Source: Protopterus annectens
Lineage: Eukaryota; Chordata; Ceratodontiformes; Protopteridae
NCBI RefSeq assembly: GCF_019279795.1
Contig: NC_056733.1
Location: 1,424,940,121-1,425,004,120 of the forward strand
DNA: 64,000 nucleotides
Reading direction: 5' to 3'
Below the pieces are notes generated by a model. It ran no database searches, was not told where the DNA came from, and saw only the letters and a program-made list of their open reading frames with translations. Positions 1 through 12,800 of this stretch are shown one piece after another (the first letter of the stretch is position 1; each line of letters opens with the position of its first letter). The position numbers and the translations under genes are program-made.

Positions 1-2048
1 TGGAAAATATTTTACAAACCTTTTTTACTACCCTCCCCCCAAAAAACATCTTATTTATGTGACATTAGGTGCCTTCTCAGCCAAGACTTGGTGTTTTAAC
101 AAAGTGTTAAAAACCATAGCCCCAAAGAGGAACCCCACCCGCAGTGTCTCAGAATGGGCTAATTTAAATACATGGACATGTCCTTTTCTTTCTAAGGAAA
201 CAAGAGCCACAGTCAGAAAATGTTTCCAAGTTTCATAGGTTTTAAGTTGCCAACTCCTCTATTGTCCTAGGAGTTTTAGTGATACCATCTGCTCCCACAT
301 ACGGGAAAGTATTTTGTTTTTTCAAAGCATCCTGTACAGCAGTATCTGTAACCTTTATGTGCAGTCCATGAGAAGAAGGGGAAACCAGTAATATTCCCTC
401 TGTTTTAAATGTTAAGGCAGAGATCACTAAAGCAAGTGGAAGCATTAATGGAAAGTAAGTGATTTGCCTAGGGCTGCACAACAAATAACTACCACTATCA
501 GAATTCAAATATTCAGGTTTGTAGTCTTGTGCTGTGAAATTCAAAATAATCCAAACTTGAAAAGGAAAAAAAACTTTCTAAACTCTGCTGTTATGATAAC
601 ATGAGTGATAAAAGATGTCAGTGTACTCATGCAGGGCCTTGTATGATCATACCACACACAATTATTAGGTCCTTCCACAAAAAAAGCAGTTTCCAAATAT
701 TATTTATGAAATTGTCAGTTTCCAAATACTAAATATCATAAATTGTACTAGATGCAGCTTCTGTTTAATCTGTGTACTTTACGTGGTTTAAACAATAGAA
801 TAAGAAATACAAAACAAGGAAGTAGAATCGGTAGGTTCAAATCTCAATGCTCACTGCATTATTGTAGGAATTGAGCAATCCAGATTATAACACTTTCTGC
901 AAGAAATTCAGTGAAAATATGCTTCAGATACTTCAGGTGACAGTCACTTTACAAACAGCACAAATCCAGATATACGGAACATAGACAAATGGATATTCAA
1001 AATGTGTATGTCATCTCGGTGTCAGGATCCAATAATTTAACATGGAAAGTGATGTCTTTTACAAAGACAGTGATTTTTTTTTTTCTGAGAAAGACACTGG
1101 AAAACACTTTATTGCATGAAGTATATAAATCAGACGTAGTGCTCATATCTTTCAACTGCTATGATTTAGGCATAGTGTTATGAGTTTGGGCCTAAAATTT
1201 AGCCTTGCTTCTCCTGGATTTACTGATGTTTCTAATAATGTTAGCCCTGTTTATATGTATATACCTCCTGAAATAAACAAATAAATAAATAAATAAAACA
1301 AACTAACACCTATATAAAGACTATCTACCACAAACCATATAGGCTCTAATATAGAGAACTTCTATTGTGAACAATAAGAAATTGATTCTCTTTCTGACTC
1401 TCTGTTATGATTTTTAAGGCCAGTGCTATGATATTTAATGCTTAGATGTTGAGAGGAAAGATTACAATAGGCCTTTAAACCCCAACATGGAGGCACGTTT
1501 ACCAAACATTATTTATCAGCTTCTTAAAGACAGCACTCATGTCCATTAATTGGTTTTGTATGCAACAAACATTTGCTCCACTGCTATCTGCCAGTGTAAA
1601 ATCATATAAAGCAGACAATTCTCCCACATAAATTTGTCTGTTGTAGAACTTGTGAGACAATTATATAGTCAGGAATTATGATGAGCCTCACACTGTAAAA
1701 GGAACATGCATTACAAAATATAAAGCTATGTTTCTATCCATATGAGCTAAAAGGAAAACAATGAATCTTGCATTCCAGATGTATCTGTGTATGTTGTTAC
1801 CGGTCTATGTATGCAGTCTCTCAATACTGCCTTATCCAGCCTGGTGAGAGGGACATCAGGGACATCACAATGGATTCTCCTATGACCAAAATATTGGTTT
1901 GTGTGGAGTTATACGGTTGGTAGATGACACACTAGGAGATGTAGTTTTATGTGTTTTAGTGTAAGTCGTTTTGTGTGCGTGCATGAAGAGTGTCTGAGTA
2001 TTTCGTCTGGGACGCCTTTGAGGTTTGGGTAAGTTATATGTGAGCATC
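1..2048. other. non-coding flank, no gene recognised
   Basis: AT-rich sequence. Open frames are short, overlap one another and match no family I recognise. A short (AAAT)n run at about 1270-1297 follows degenerate sequence and could be the A-rich tail of an old retroposon, but no body could be identified. Confidence 0.6.
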
Positions 2049-3417
2049 TCATATGTGAAAATATCATCCAATATGCAGATGATTCAACTATTATCTGTTC
2101 TGCCACATCTCTCCCCACACTGCAAAAACTTACACACGATGTATTCTCAATCACAGAACAATGGATGAAAAGAAATCACCTAGCACTAAATGCCTCTAAA
2201 ACCAAATTAATGGTATTCACTCCCTCTAAAGTGACCTCTATCAATACAAACATGTTTTATATCACTAGTAATAACAACACATCTCTAGAACTGGTGTCTG
2301 AGACTAAATTACTTGGGATCCAAATTGATAGTAAGCTTAAATTCAACTCCCACCTACAACTAAATATCAAAAGAAAACATCAAAAATTAGGCATGCTCAA
2401 TCGACAAAATCGTTACCTCACACCCTCCACCAAAATCACTCTCTCTACATCATTTCTTATCCCCTCCCTTCTCTATGGAGCCCCACTCTTAACTAACCTA
2501 CAATCGTCCCTTAAAACACAAATTTCCTCATGTTACAACAAAATTGCCAAATTCGCTACTAGCCACAAATCATCTAGCCACCACTGTTCTTCTCTCCACA
2601 AACTAAAATGGCTAGAACTTTCCAATCATCTCACCTACACTCAACTAACTCTAGCACATAAACTCATTTTCAACCCCGTACTATGTTCATCCCTTTCCTC
2701 TGCCTTTAAAATGCACCTACCCAACAGAGTACTAAGATCTAACAACCAAAATCTAATAGAATTGTATAAACCTACTCGCCCCAAAGGTAAAAATCTCCTA
2801 TCCTATGGCCTAGCACGTCTCTGGAACTCCCTACCCCCATCCATTCGTATCATCTCTAACCACTTCACTTTCAAAAAATCTCTTCACTCTCATCTAATAT
2901 CCCAGTGGGAATGCTCCTGTTCTCATCCATCATAATATAAGCTGGCAAACTCTTTTTTTCCCTCCCTTCTGCTAACTTCCTCTACTGCCTCTCTTAACTC
3001 ATACTCTATCTACTTGTTCTAACTAAACTTTTTATAAACTGTATTATGTATCATACTTTCAAGCTTTCTCAAGATTTAGGACCTCTCAGTACTTATATAG
3101 AAATGTTTTCATTACCAGTATTATATCTTCTGAAACTTTCATCACCTGTCTGTACTACTTGAAACATTATGCTTTAAGCTGTATCACTTGAAAATATTGT
3201 AATATAACCTAAAACCTACTTGTAACCTTGTTTCACAAGGCATACTACTTGAAATGTTTTGCTCTGATTTGTTTACTTGTAAACATAGTAATCTAATGTA
3301 AAACCTATTGTAACCTTCTTACTGGAGCTTTTCTCCCCAGGACTCCAATGAAAATGGATTCATCTTGGCCCAATGGACTATCCTGGTAAATCAACTGCAA
3401 ATAAATAAATACGTGGT
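2049..3417 (+). mobile_element. LINE 3' fragment (non-CR1 lineage, jockey/L2-like group)
   Basis: The frame starting near 2049 carries the reverse transcriptase catalytic motif (IIQYADDSTIICSA), then an open frame to 2935. That frame has the thumb region and a C-terminus of the type seen in CR1/L2/jockey-group LINEs (LARLWNSLPPSIR, then FTFKKSLHSHL). A roughly 480-bp 3' UTR follows, ending in an (AAAT)n tail at about 3402-3417. The catalytic motif is YADD, unlike the FADDC of the CR1 copies elsewhere in this window, and the tail differs too, so it is a second lineage. The copy is 5' truncated, and the exact 5' boundary is uncertain because sequence before 2049 is not clearly coding. Its 3' UTR resembles the tail of the SINE at 59241. 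Confidence 0.75.
2165..2935 (+). pseudogene. LINE reverse transcriptase C-terminal part
   Basis: 256 codons without interruption, covering the region after the YADD motif: NASKTKLMVF (primer-grip side), LLGIQIDSKL and the C-terminal WNSLPPSIR segment. The open frame suggests a fairly recent insertion, but endonuclease and most of the polymerase palm are absent, so it is a dead 5'-truncated copy. Confidence 0.7.
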
Positions 3418-3907
3418 CTCTGTGCCTGGTCCTTAGTATGTGCAAGGAGTGTTTTGTGTTTCTCACTGACAACCCGTTTGGTGTTTTTTGTCCCTCTATG
3501 TGACAGACTTGCCTCCATTCTCATACATTCTCTCTTTCTAACAATGCCACAAGTGATATCTTCAAGAAGTGTCTAAGCTTTATATTCTGCCTTTATTTGT
3601 ATATATTTTTTTCAAAGTTATGTTGTTTGCAGAATGCAAAAATTTAGTGACATACAAATGCTAGAACTTTACTAACTTTCTAACATAGCAGATTTAAGCT
3701 ACACAGACAACTCTCCATTCAGATCAGCTGCTGTGTTGTTTGGGGATTTTATCAGAGTCCAGATCAGATATTATGAAAAAGTAATCATTCAGAATGCATT
3801 AATTGCTTAATGTATCTAATACTTAGAACCAATGCAGAGTACACTGTAGATAGTTGAAAAAGCTGTATCTTGCTTAATATACCTAAAACTTATTAGAGTT
3901 TTGATAG
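3418..3907. other. non-coding spacer
   Basis: No gene or clear repeat seen. The sequence is AT-rich and lies between the LINE tail and the short tandem repeat beside the satellite. Confidence 0.5.
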
Positions 3908-4035
3908 TTCAGAAGGGAACCATATTAGAGCACAGGGTGGAGGATGATATTTCAGAAGGGAACTATATTAGAGCACAGGGTGGAGGATGATATTTCAGAA
4001 GGGAACTATATTAGAGCACAGGGTGGAGGATGACA
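3908..4035. repeat. 43-bp tandem repeat, three copies
   Basis: Three near-identical 43-bp units start at about 3910, 3953 and 3996, each containing GAGCACAGGGTGGAGGATGA. The unit is unrelated to the satellite that starts 290 bp downstream. Confidence 0.85.
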
Positions 4036-4325
4036 CCAGGCAACATATTTGAATAAATGCAAAAAAGAACCTGGAGAAATACTGAAAGACAGATTTTGTG
4101 AGAGGACTGTATCTGCAAAAGCAGCCAGACATCCTGGTCAGGAAGCTAAAAAAATAAAACTAATTGATGGCAGCCTTACAGACCAAGTATAACTGGGCCT
4201 TAACTGGACAGCAAAGAAAATGGCTGTCCTGCATTAAATGCTTCCACGGTTAAATACTGGACACTTGCAATAAACGAGAAGATAGAGCCTAAAGGCAGAG
4301 TAGAAGCCCCCGCTTAAACACTTAC

Positions 4326-6630
4326 AGAAAGGAACAGTGAAGCAGTAATCTAAAGAACAGAAACATATAAATGGGGAAAGGAACAGTGAAGCAGTAATCT
4401 AAAGAACAGAAACATATAAATGGGAAAGGAACAGTGAAGCAGTAATCTAAAGAACAGAAACATATAAATGGGAAAGGAACAGTGAAGCAGTAATCTAAAG
4501 AACAGAAGCATATAAATGGGAAAGGAACAGTGAAGCAGTAATCTAAAGAACAGAAGCATATAAATGGGAAAGGAACAGTGAAGCAGTAATCTAAAGAACA
4601 GAAACATATAAATGGGAAAGGAACAGTGAAGCAGTAATCTAAAGAACAGAAACATATAAATTGGAAAGGAACAGTGAAGCAGTAATCTAAAGAACAGAAA
4701 CATATAAATGGGAAAGGAACAGTGAAGCAGTAATCTAAAGAACAGAAACATATAAATGGGGAAAGGAACAGTGAAGCAGTAATCTAAAGAACAGAAACAT
4801 ATAAATGGGGAAAGGAACAGTGAAGCAGTAATCTAAAGAACAGAAGCATATAAATGGGGAAAGGAACAGTGAAGCAGTAATCTAAAGAACAGAAGCATAT
4901 AAATGGGGAAAGGAACAGTGAAGCAGTAATCTAAAGAACAGAAACATATAAATGGGAAAGGAACAGTGAAGCAGTAATCTAAAGAACAGAAACATATAAA
5001 TGGGAAAGGAACAGTGAAGCAGTAATCTAAAGAACAGAAACATATAAATGGGAAAGGAACAGTGAAGCAGTAATCTAAAGAACAGAAACATATAAATGGG
5101 AAAGGAACAGTGAAGCAGTAATCAAAGAACAGAAACATATAAATGGGAAAGGAACAGTGAAGCAGTAATCTAAAGAACAGAAACATATAAATGGGAAAGG
5201 AACAGTGAAGCAGTAATCTAAAGAACAGAAACATATAAATGGGAAAGGAACAGTGAAGCAGTAATCTAAAGAACAGAAACATATAAATGGGGAAAGGAAC
5301 AGTGAAGCAGTAATCTAAAGAACAGAAACATATAAATGGGAAAGGAACAGTGAAGCAGTAATCTAAAGAACAGAAACATATAAATGGGAAAGGAACAGTG
5401 AAGCAGTAATCTAAAGAACAGAAACATATAAATGGGAAAGGAACAGTGAAGCAGTAATCTAAAGAACAGAAACATATAAATGGGAAAGGAACAGTGAAGC
5501 AGTAATCTAAAGAACAGAAACATATAAATGGGAAAGGAACAGTGAAGCAGTAATCTAAAGAACAGAAACATATAAATGGGAAAGGAACAGTGAAGCAGTA
5601 ATCTAAAGAACAGAAACATATAAATGGGAAAGGAACAGTGAAGCAGTAATCTAAAGAACAGAAACATATAAATGGGAAAGGAACAGTGAAGCAGTAATCT
5701 AAAGAACAGAAACATATAAATGGGAAAGGAACAGTGAAGCAGTAATCTAAAGAACAGAAACATATAAATGGGAAAGGAACAGTGAAGCAGTAATCTAAAG
5801 AACACAAACATATAAATGGGAAAGGAACAGTGAAGCAGTAATCTAAAGAACAGAAACGTATAAATGGGAAAGGAACAGTGAAGCAGTAATCTAAAGAACA
5901 GAAACGTATAAATGGGAAAGGAACAGTGCAGCAGTAATCTAAAGAACAGAAATGTATAAATTGGATAGGAACAGTGAAGCAGTAATCTAAAGAACAGAAA
6001 CGTATAAATGGGAAAGGAACAGTGAAGCAGTAATCTAAAGAACAGAAACGTATAAATGGGAAAGGAACAGTGAAGCAGTAATCTAAAGAACAGAAACATA
6101 TAAATGGGAAAGGAACAGTGAAGCAGTAATCTAAAGAACAGAAACATATCAATGGGAAAGGAACAGTGAAGCAGTAATCTAAAGAACAGAAACATATCAA
6201 TGGGAAAGGAACAGTGAAGCAGTAATCTAAAGAACAGAAACGTATCAATGGGAAAGGAACAGTGAAGCAGTAATCTAAAGAACAGAAACATATAAATGGG
6301 AAAGGAACAGTGAAGCAGTAATCTAAAGAACAGAAGCATATAAATGGGAAAGGAACAGTGAAGCAGTAATCTAAAGAACAGAAACATATAAATGGGGAAA
6401 GGAACAGTGAAGCAGTAATCTAAAGAACAGAAACATATAAATGGGAAAGGAACAGTGAAGCAGTAATCTAAAGAACAGAAACATATAAATGGCAAAAGAA
6501 CAGTGAAGCAGTAATCTAAAGAAGAGAAAAATATAAATGGGAAAGGAATGGTGAAGCAGTAATCTAAAGAACAGAAACATATAAATGCGGAAAGGAACAG
6601 TGAAGCAGTAATCTAAAGAACAGAAGCATA
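4326..6630. repeat. 48/49-bp satellite array, block 1
   Basis: About 48 head-to-tail copies of a 48-bp monomer, key segments GGAACAGTGAAGCAGTAATC and CAGAAACATATAAATGGG, with a 49-bp form that has GGGG instead of GGG. Variants cluster locally: CGTAT for CATAT in several neighbouring units at 5850-6050, and CATATCAAT in three consecutive units at 6140-6250. This is the pattern expected of local duplication. The block ends within a monomer at the CR1 insertion. Long open frames on the minus strand follow from the 48-bp period and are not coding. Confidence 0.97.
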
Positions 6631-9600
6631 ATGACCTGAGACGTACCTCCCTGGACTACATGAAAAGAGGCATACAGGAGCTCTCTGAGCATGTAGCCCA
6701 GGCCGGTATGACCCTGACCTTGAGTAGCATCTTACCCTCGCCAAGAATGATGCAACAATATGAAGACAAAATGATCAATTTCAACAACTGGCTTAAGTAT
6801 TGGTGTCATTCAAAGGGGATCCAATACCTGTCAGCCTGGGAGGACATGCTCGACAAGCCATGATGCTTCGCTGGCTTGCACCTGTCACCCCTGGGCTTTC
6901 AGATATTGGCAAAGGCTCTTGCTACCCCCATAGTGCCTTTTTTAGGCAAGGCTGAAAAGACAAACCCACCTCCATACGTATCACAAGGGATAAGAAACTA
7001 ACAGTAATGCTACTCAACGCCAGAAGTCTAAACTTCAAGATGCATGCACTCAAAACTCTCCTTAGCATGGAGAACATTGATATCTGTGCAGTAACAGAAA
7101 CCTGGTTCAAGGCTCCCGAGAGCACCCCAGCACTACAGGTTATACCTCATACCATGCTTTTCGGCCCCAAAACTTGGACCAAACCACAAAAGGAGGGGGA
7201 GTATCAATATTCGTCAAAGATACCCACACCTCCAGGTTGGTGGCACAGCACGAAGCATCAGAGACTATCCATGTTCAACTAACAGTGGGTAAAACTGCCT
7301 TCCAGTTTATAGCCTGTTACAGACCACCCTCCCAAACCCAGAAACCCCACTTGGCCTTCCTGAGAACATTGGAAAATATGAAGGTCTCTCCAAACACCAT
7401 TATATTGGGCGACTTCAACTACCCAAACATAGACTGGGAGCATTACTCTAGCTCCAACACACTAGCCCAAAGGTTCCTAGCATTTATAAACTCAAATGCT
7501 ATGGAACAACTTGTTACCACTCCCACAAGAGGGGAAAGCATACTGGACCTGATCATCACCAACATGGGGACTCTATGCTCCAGACCAGAAGTGTATCCCT
7601 CACTGGTAAGATCAGATCATAAACTAATCTGACTGGATATTCACATCCCGACTCCACCCCCTGCCCTTAAAACCACAGTGAAAAACTTCTCTAAAGCAAA
7701 TTTCACACTCCTCAAAACCGAGCTGGAATCCTTCAAAGCCCCCGGGCCTGTGGAAAATAAATCAGAACCACAGAATCCTTTATAAATGCATTCTATGAAC
7801 ACCTTCAGGAATGCATGAATCATGTAATCCCAAATAAAACCAAGACCCAGTCCTCCAAAGGCAGACGTCCTGTCTGGTGGACCTCAGCCATAAACAAACT
7901 ATACAGTAGAAGGAGGAAGCTACTACACGACAGAGCAAAATCCCAAAAAGGGAAGGCATCTCTGATCAGTATTAGCAAAAAACTATGGGCACTCGTAAAA
8001 TTGTCTAAGGCCAGCTTCGAGAGAAAAATTGCACAGGAAACTAAGGATAATCACAAGGCTTTCTTTAGTTATGTTAGGAACCTGGGTGGGAATTCCCAGA
8101 TATACTCAGAATTAGTCCAAAATGACAAAAAATACACCGAACCCACAGACATTGTCAACATCCTAGCTGACAGGTTCAGCGCAAACTCACCCCCCCACCA
8201 AAAGGGCAAATATCTATCCCAGCAGAGTGCTGCCCCTCTGACATCTCAGATGCTCAGGTAAGAGCTGCCCTCTCCAAAGCGAAAAACACAGCATCAATGG
8301 GACCAGACGGTGTCCCAGGCTGTGTCCTACATGAACTCAAAGAAGAGCTAAACCCAAACATAAAACTACTGTTCAATCTCAGCCTTATTACAGGATATGT
8401 ACCTAAAGAGTGGCATACAGCAACAGTGGTCCCTCTCCACAAAGGTGGTGCCTCAACGGATCCTGGAAACTATCGCCCCATAAGCCTGACTAGCTTGGTC
8501 TGCAAAGCTATGGAAAGGATCATCATGGACCTCATAAATAAAGATATTGGGGACCTACAGACACTGGATCCTACCCAGTTCGGCTTTGTTTAGGGCAGAT
8601 CCTGCCTTTTAAACCTGGTTGATTTCTTTGGAACAGTCACCAAGGCCATTGACGAGGGGAAGGTGGTCCACATAGCCTACCTGGACCTCGCAAAAGCCTT
8701 CGATACAATACCCCACTCGGGCATTATAGATAAGCTCACCAGCTTAAATATAAAACCCTATGTCACTAGATGGGATGCAAACTGGCTCAAGGACAGAACC
8801 CACATGTTTAGAATTTCTGGGGCCATGTCAGACTCCAAACCAGTTACAAGTGGCGTCCCACAAGGCTCAGTCCTGGGACCTCTCTTGTTCAGTATATATT
8901 TCTCGGAGATACAGGCCAACACGGAAGGACTGTGGCTGCCCAAGTTCGCAGATGACTGCAACCTGGGTGCCATAATCGACTCTCCAGCCGACACAAGCAT
9001 CCTACAAAAGGGCCTCATAGAAACAGACAACTGGTGCCAGAGCCATGGCCTCAAGCTAAATGCCAAAAAGTGTATAGTCATCCCCTTTGGCAAAAACAAA
9101 GTGTCCACAAATTACCACGTAGATGGTATTCCATTAAGTACAGAAAAAGTAATTAGGGACCAGGGGACCCAAGTTGATAGCAATCTCTCATTTGACAACC
9201 ACGTGGCCAAAGTGGTTAGAAAAACATTTTATAGCCCACCTAATCATGAAGGATTCACATCTAGATCAGGGAGGGTGTCGTGCCTCTTTACTCATCCCAC
9301 ATCCGGCCCATAATTGAGTACAATGCCCCTTTTGGGATGTACCTTACCAGACACCTGCAGCAACTGGAAAGACCCCAAAAGTACCTCACCAAGAGGATCA
9401 AATGGCTCAAACAGATGTCATATGCTGCCCGGTTAAAGAAACTCCAGCTCTACTCAGTGGCTTACCGCCTGCTCAGAGGCAATCTGTGCCTGAAGTATAA
9501 AGCCATGTCCAACCCGGAATTAATGGACATGCTGCACCTCAGAAAATCCATATCCCATCGAGCTACACCGAGACTTGAACCTAAGAACTGAAATAAATAG

Positions 9601-9899
9601 GACATGCTAAAGGGACAGATTCATAACCTAGAGGCTCCCTTCACTCTGGAATAAAATCCCAGTCCAGGTTAGGCAGAGTCCTTCTGACTCTCTTCAAGAG
9701 GAATCTTGATGAGTGGATGGGAGATTGCAGGTTTACCCGGGGTATCACTTCTGTAACACTGTTAGACAGAGGAACAGTATACCAACCTCGAAAAAGGGCA
9801 TAGCAAAATTAATTTAAAATGGGTGGCGAAAGCCAAACACACTCTGGCTAGCCTTATAAATGCCCTAGGGCAGATAGCCTAGTATGAGCCTAAGAACCT
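6631..9899 (+). mobile_element. CR1-type LINE, 5'-truncated copy inserted in satellite
   Basis: About 3.27 kb. It begins inside the ORF1 esterase domain (NDLRRTSLDYMKRGIQ), runs through the ORF2 endonuclease (from 7007, with TETWFKAPES and DFNYPNIDWE) and the reverse transcriptase (PQGSVLGPLLFSIYF, then KFADDCNLG), and ends in a tail of the type CTATGAAC. Satellite flanks both ends directly: CAGAAGCATA on the left and ATATAAATGGGG on the right. It is inactive: truncated at the 5' end, with several frame changes and in-frame stops, one interrupting FGFVxGRSC near 8593. Closely related to the full-length copy at 15373. Confidence 0.93.
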
Positions 9900-12800
9900 A
9901 TATAAATGGGGAAAGGAATAGTGAAGCAGTAATCTAAAGAACAGAAGCATATAAGTGGGAAAAGGAACAGTGAAGCAGTAATCTAAAGAACAGAAACATA
10001 TAAATGGGAAAGGAACAGTGAAGCAGTAATCTAAAGAACAGAAACATATAAATGGGAAAGGAACAGTGAAGCAGTAATCTAAAGAACAGAAACATATAAA
10101 TGGGAAAGGAACAGTGAAGCAGTAATCTAAAGAACAGAAACATATAAATGGGAAAGGAACAGTGAAGCAGTAATCTAAAGAACAGAAACATATAAATGGG
10201 AAAGGAACAGTGAAGCAGTAATCTAAAGAACAGAAACATATAAATGGGAAAGGAACAGTGAAGCAGTAATCTAAAGAACAGAAACATATAAATGGGAAAG
10301 GAACAGTGAAGCAGTAATCTAAAGAACAGAAACATATAAATGGGAAAGGAACAGTGAAGCAGTAATCTAAAGAACAGAAACATATAAATGGGGAAAGGAA
10401 CAGTGAAGCAGTAATCTAAAGAACAGAAACATATAAATGGGGAAAGGAACAGTGAAGCAGTAATCTAAAGAACAGAAACATATAAATGGGAAAGGAACAG
10501 TGAAGCAGTAATCTAAAGAACAGAAACATATAAATGGGAAAGGAACAGTGAAGCAGTAATCTAAAGAACAGAAACATATAAATGGGAAAGGAACAGTGAA
10601 GCAGTAATCTAAAGAACAGAAACATATAAATGGGAAAGGAACAGTGAAGCAGTAATCTAAAGAACAGAAACATATAAATGGGAAAGGAACAGTGAAGCAG
10701 TAATCTAAAGAACAGAAACATATAAATGGGGAAAGGAACAGTGAAGCAGTAATCTAAAGAACAGAAACATATAAATGGGAAAGGAACAGTGAAGCAGTAA
10801 TCTAAAGAACAGAAACATATAAATGGGAAAGGAACAGTGAAGCAGTAATCTAAAGAACAGAAACATATAAATGGGAAAGGAACAGTGAAGCAGTAATCTA
10901 AAGAACAGAAACATATAAATGGGAAAGGAACAGTGAAGCAGTAATCTAAAGAACAGAAACATATAAATGGGGAAAGGAACAGTGAAGCAGTAATCTAAAG
11001 AACAGAAACATATAAATGGGAAAGGAACAGTGAAGCAGTAATCTAAAGAACAGAAACATATAAATGGGGAAAGGAACAGTGAAGCAGTAATCTAAAGAAC
11101 AGAAACATATAAATGGGAAAGGAACAGTGAAGCAGTAATCTAAAGAACAGAAACATATAAATGGGGAAAGGAACAGTGAAGCAGTAATCTAAAGAACAGA
11201 AACATATAAATGGGGAAAGGAACAGTGAAGCAGTAATCTAAAGAACAGAAACATATAAATGGGGAAAGGAACAGTGAAGCAGTAATCTAAAGAACAGAAA
11301 CATATAAATGGGAAAGGAACAGTGAAGCAGTAATCTAAAGAACAGAAACATATAAATGGGAAAGGAACAGTGAAGCAGTAATCTAAAGAACAGAAACATA
11401 TAAATGGGAAAGGAACAGTGAAGCAGTAATCTAAAGAACAGAAACATATAAATGGGAAAAGGAACAGTGAAGCAGTAATCTAAAGAACAGAAACATATAA
11501 ATGGGAAAGGAACAGTGAAGCAGTAATCTAAAGAACAGAAACATATAAATGGGAAAGGAACAGTGAAGCAGTAATCTAAAGAACAGAAACATATAAATGG
11601 GAAAGGAACAGTGAAGCAGTAATCTAAAGAACAGAAACATATAAATGGGGAAAGGAACAGTGAAGCAGTAATCTAAAGAACAGAAACATATAAATGGGAA
11701 AGGAACAGTGAAGCAGTAATCTAAAGAACAGAAACATATAAATGGGGAAAGGAACAGTGAAGCAGTAATCTAAAGAACAGAAACATATAAATGGGAAAGG
11801 AACAGTGAAGCAGTAATCTAAAGAACAGAAACATATAAATGGGAAAGGAACAGTGAAGCAGTAATCTAAAGAACAGAAACATATAAATGGGGAAAGGAAC
11901 AGTGAAGCAGTAATCTAAAGAACAGAAACATATAAATGGGAAAGGAACAGTGAAGCAGTAATCTAAAGAACAGAAACATATAAATGGGAAAGGAACAGTG
12001 AAGCAGTAATCTAAAGAACAGAAACATATAAATGGGAAAGGAACAGTGAAGCAGTAATCTAAAGAACAGAAACATATAAATGGGGAAAGGAACAGTGAAG
12101 CAGTAATCTAAAGAACAGAAACATATAAATGGGAAAGGAACAGTGAAGCAGTAATCTAAAGAACAGAAACATATAAATGGGGAAAGGAACAGTGGAGCAA
12201 AAGAACAGAGAGAACAATGGGAAAGGAACAGTGAAGCAGTAATCTAAAGAACAGAAACATATAAATGGGAAATGGGGAAAGGAACAGTGAAGCAGTAATC
12301 TAAAGAACAGAAACATATAAATGGGAAAGGAACAGTGAAGCAGTAATCTAAAGAACAGAAACATATAAATGGGAAAGGAACAGTGAAGCAGTAATCTAAA
12401 GAACAGAAACATATAAATGGGGAAAGGAACAGTGAAGCAGTAATCTAAAGAACAGAAACATATAAATGGGAAAGGAACAGTGAAGCAGTAATCTAAAGAA
12501 CAGAAACATATAAATGGGAAAGGAACAGTGAAGCAGTAATCTAAAGAACAGAAACATATAAATGGGAAAGGAACAGTGAAGCAGTAATCTAAAGAACAGA
12601 AACATATAAATGGGGAAAGGAACAGTGAAGCAGTAATCTAAAGAACAGAAACATATAAATGGGAAAGGAACAGTGAAGCAGTAATCTAAAGAACAGAAAC
12701 ATATAAATGGGAAAGGAACAGTGAAGCAGTAATCTAAAGAACAGAAACATATAAATGGGAAAGGAACAGTGAAGCAGTAATCTAAAGAACAGAAACATAT

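Noticed and set aside
4350-6495. Minus-strand open frames of up to 471 codons with a 16-residue repeat (FLFFRLLLHCSFPIYM)
   Set aside because: The satellite monomer is 48 bp, a multiple of three, and one frame has no stop, so long frames appear automatically. They shift frame wherever a 49-bp unit occurs, and no start, promoter or conservation pattern supports coding.
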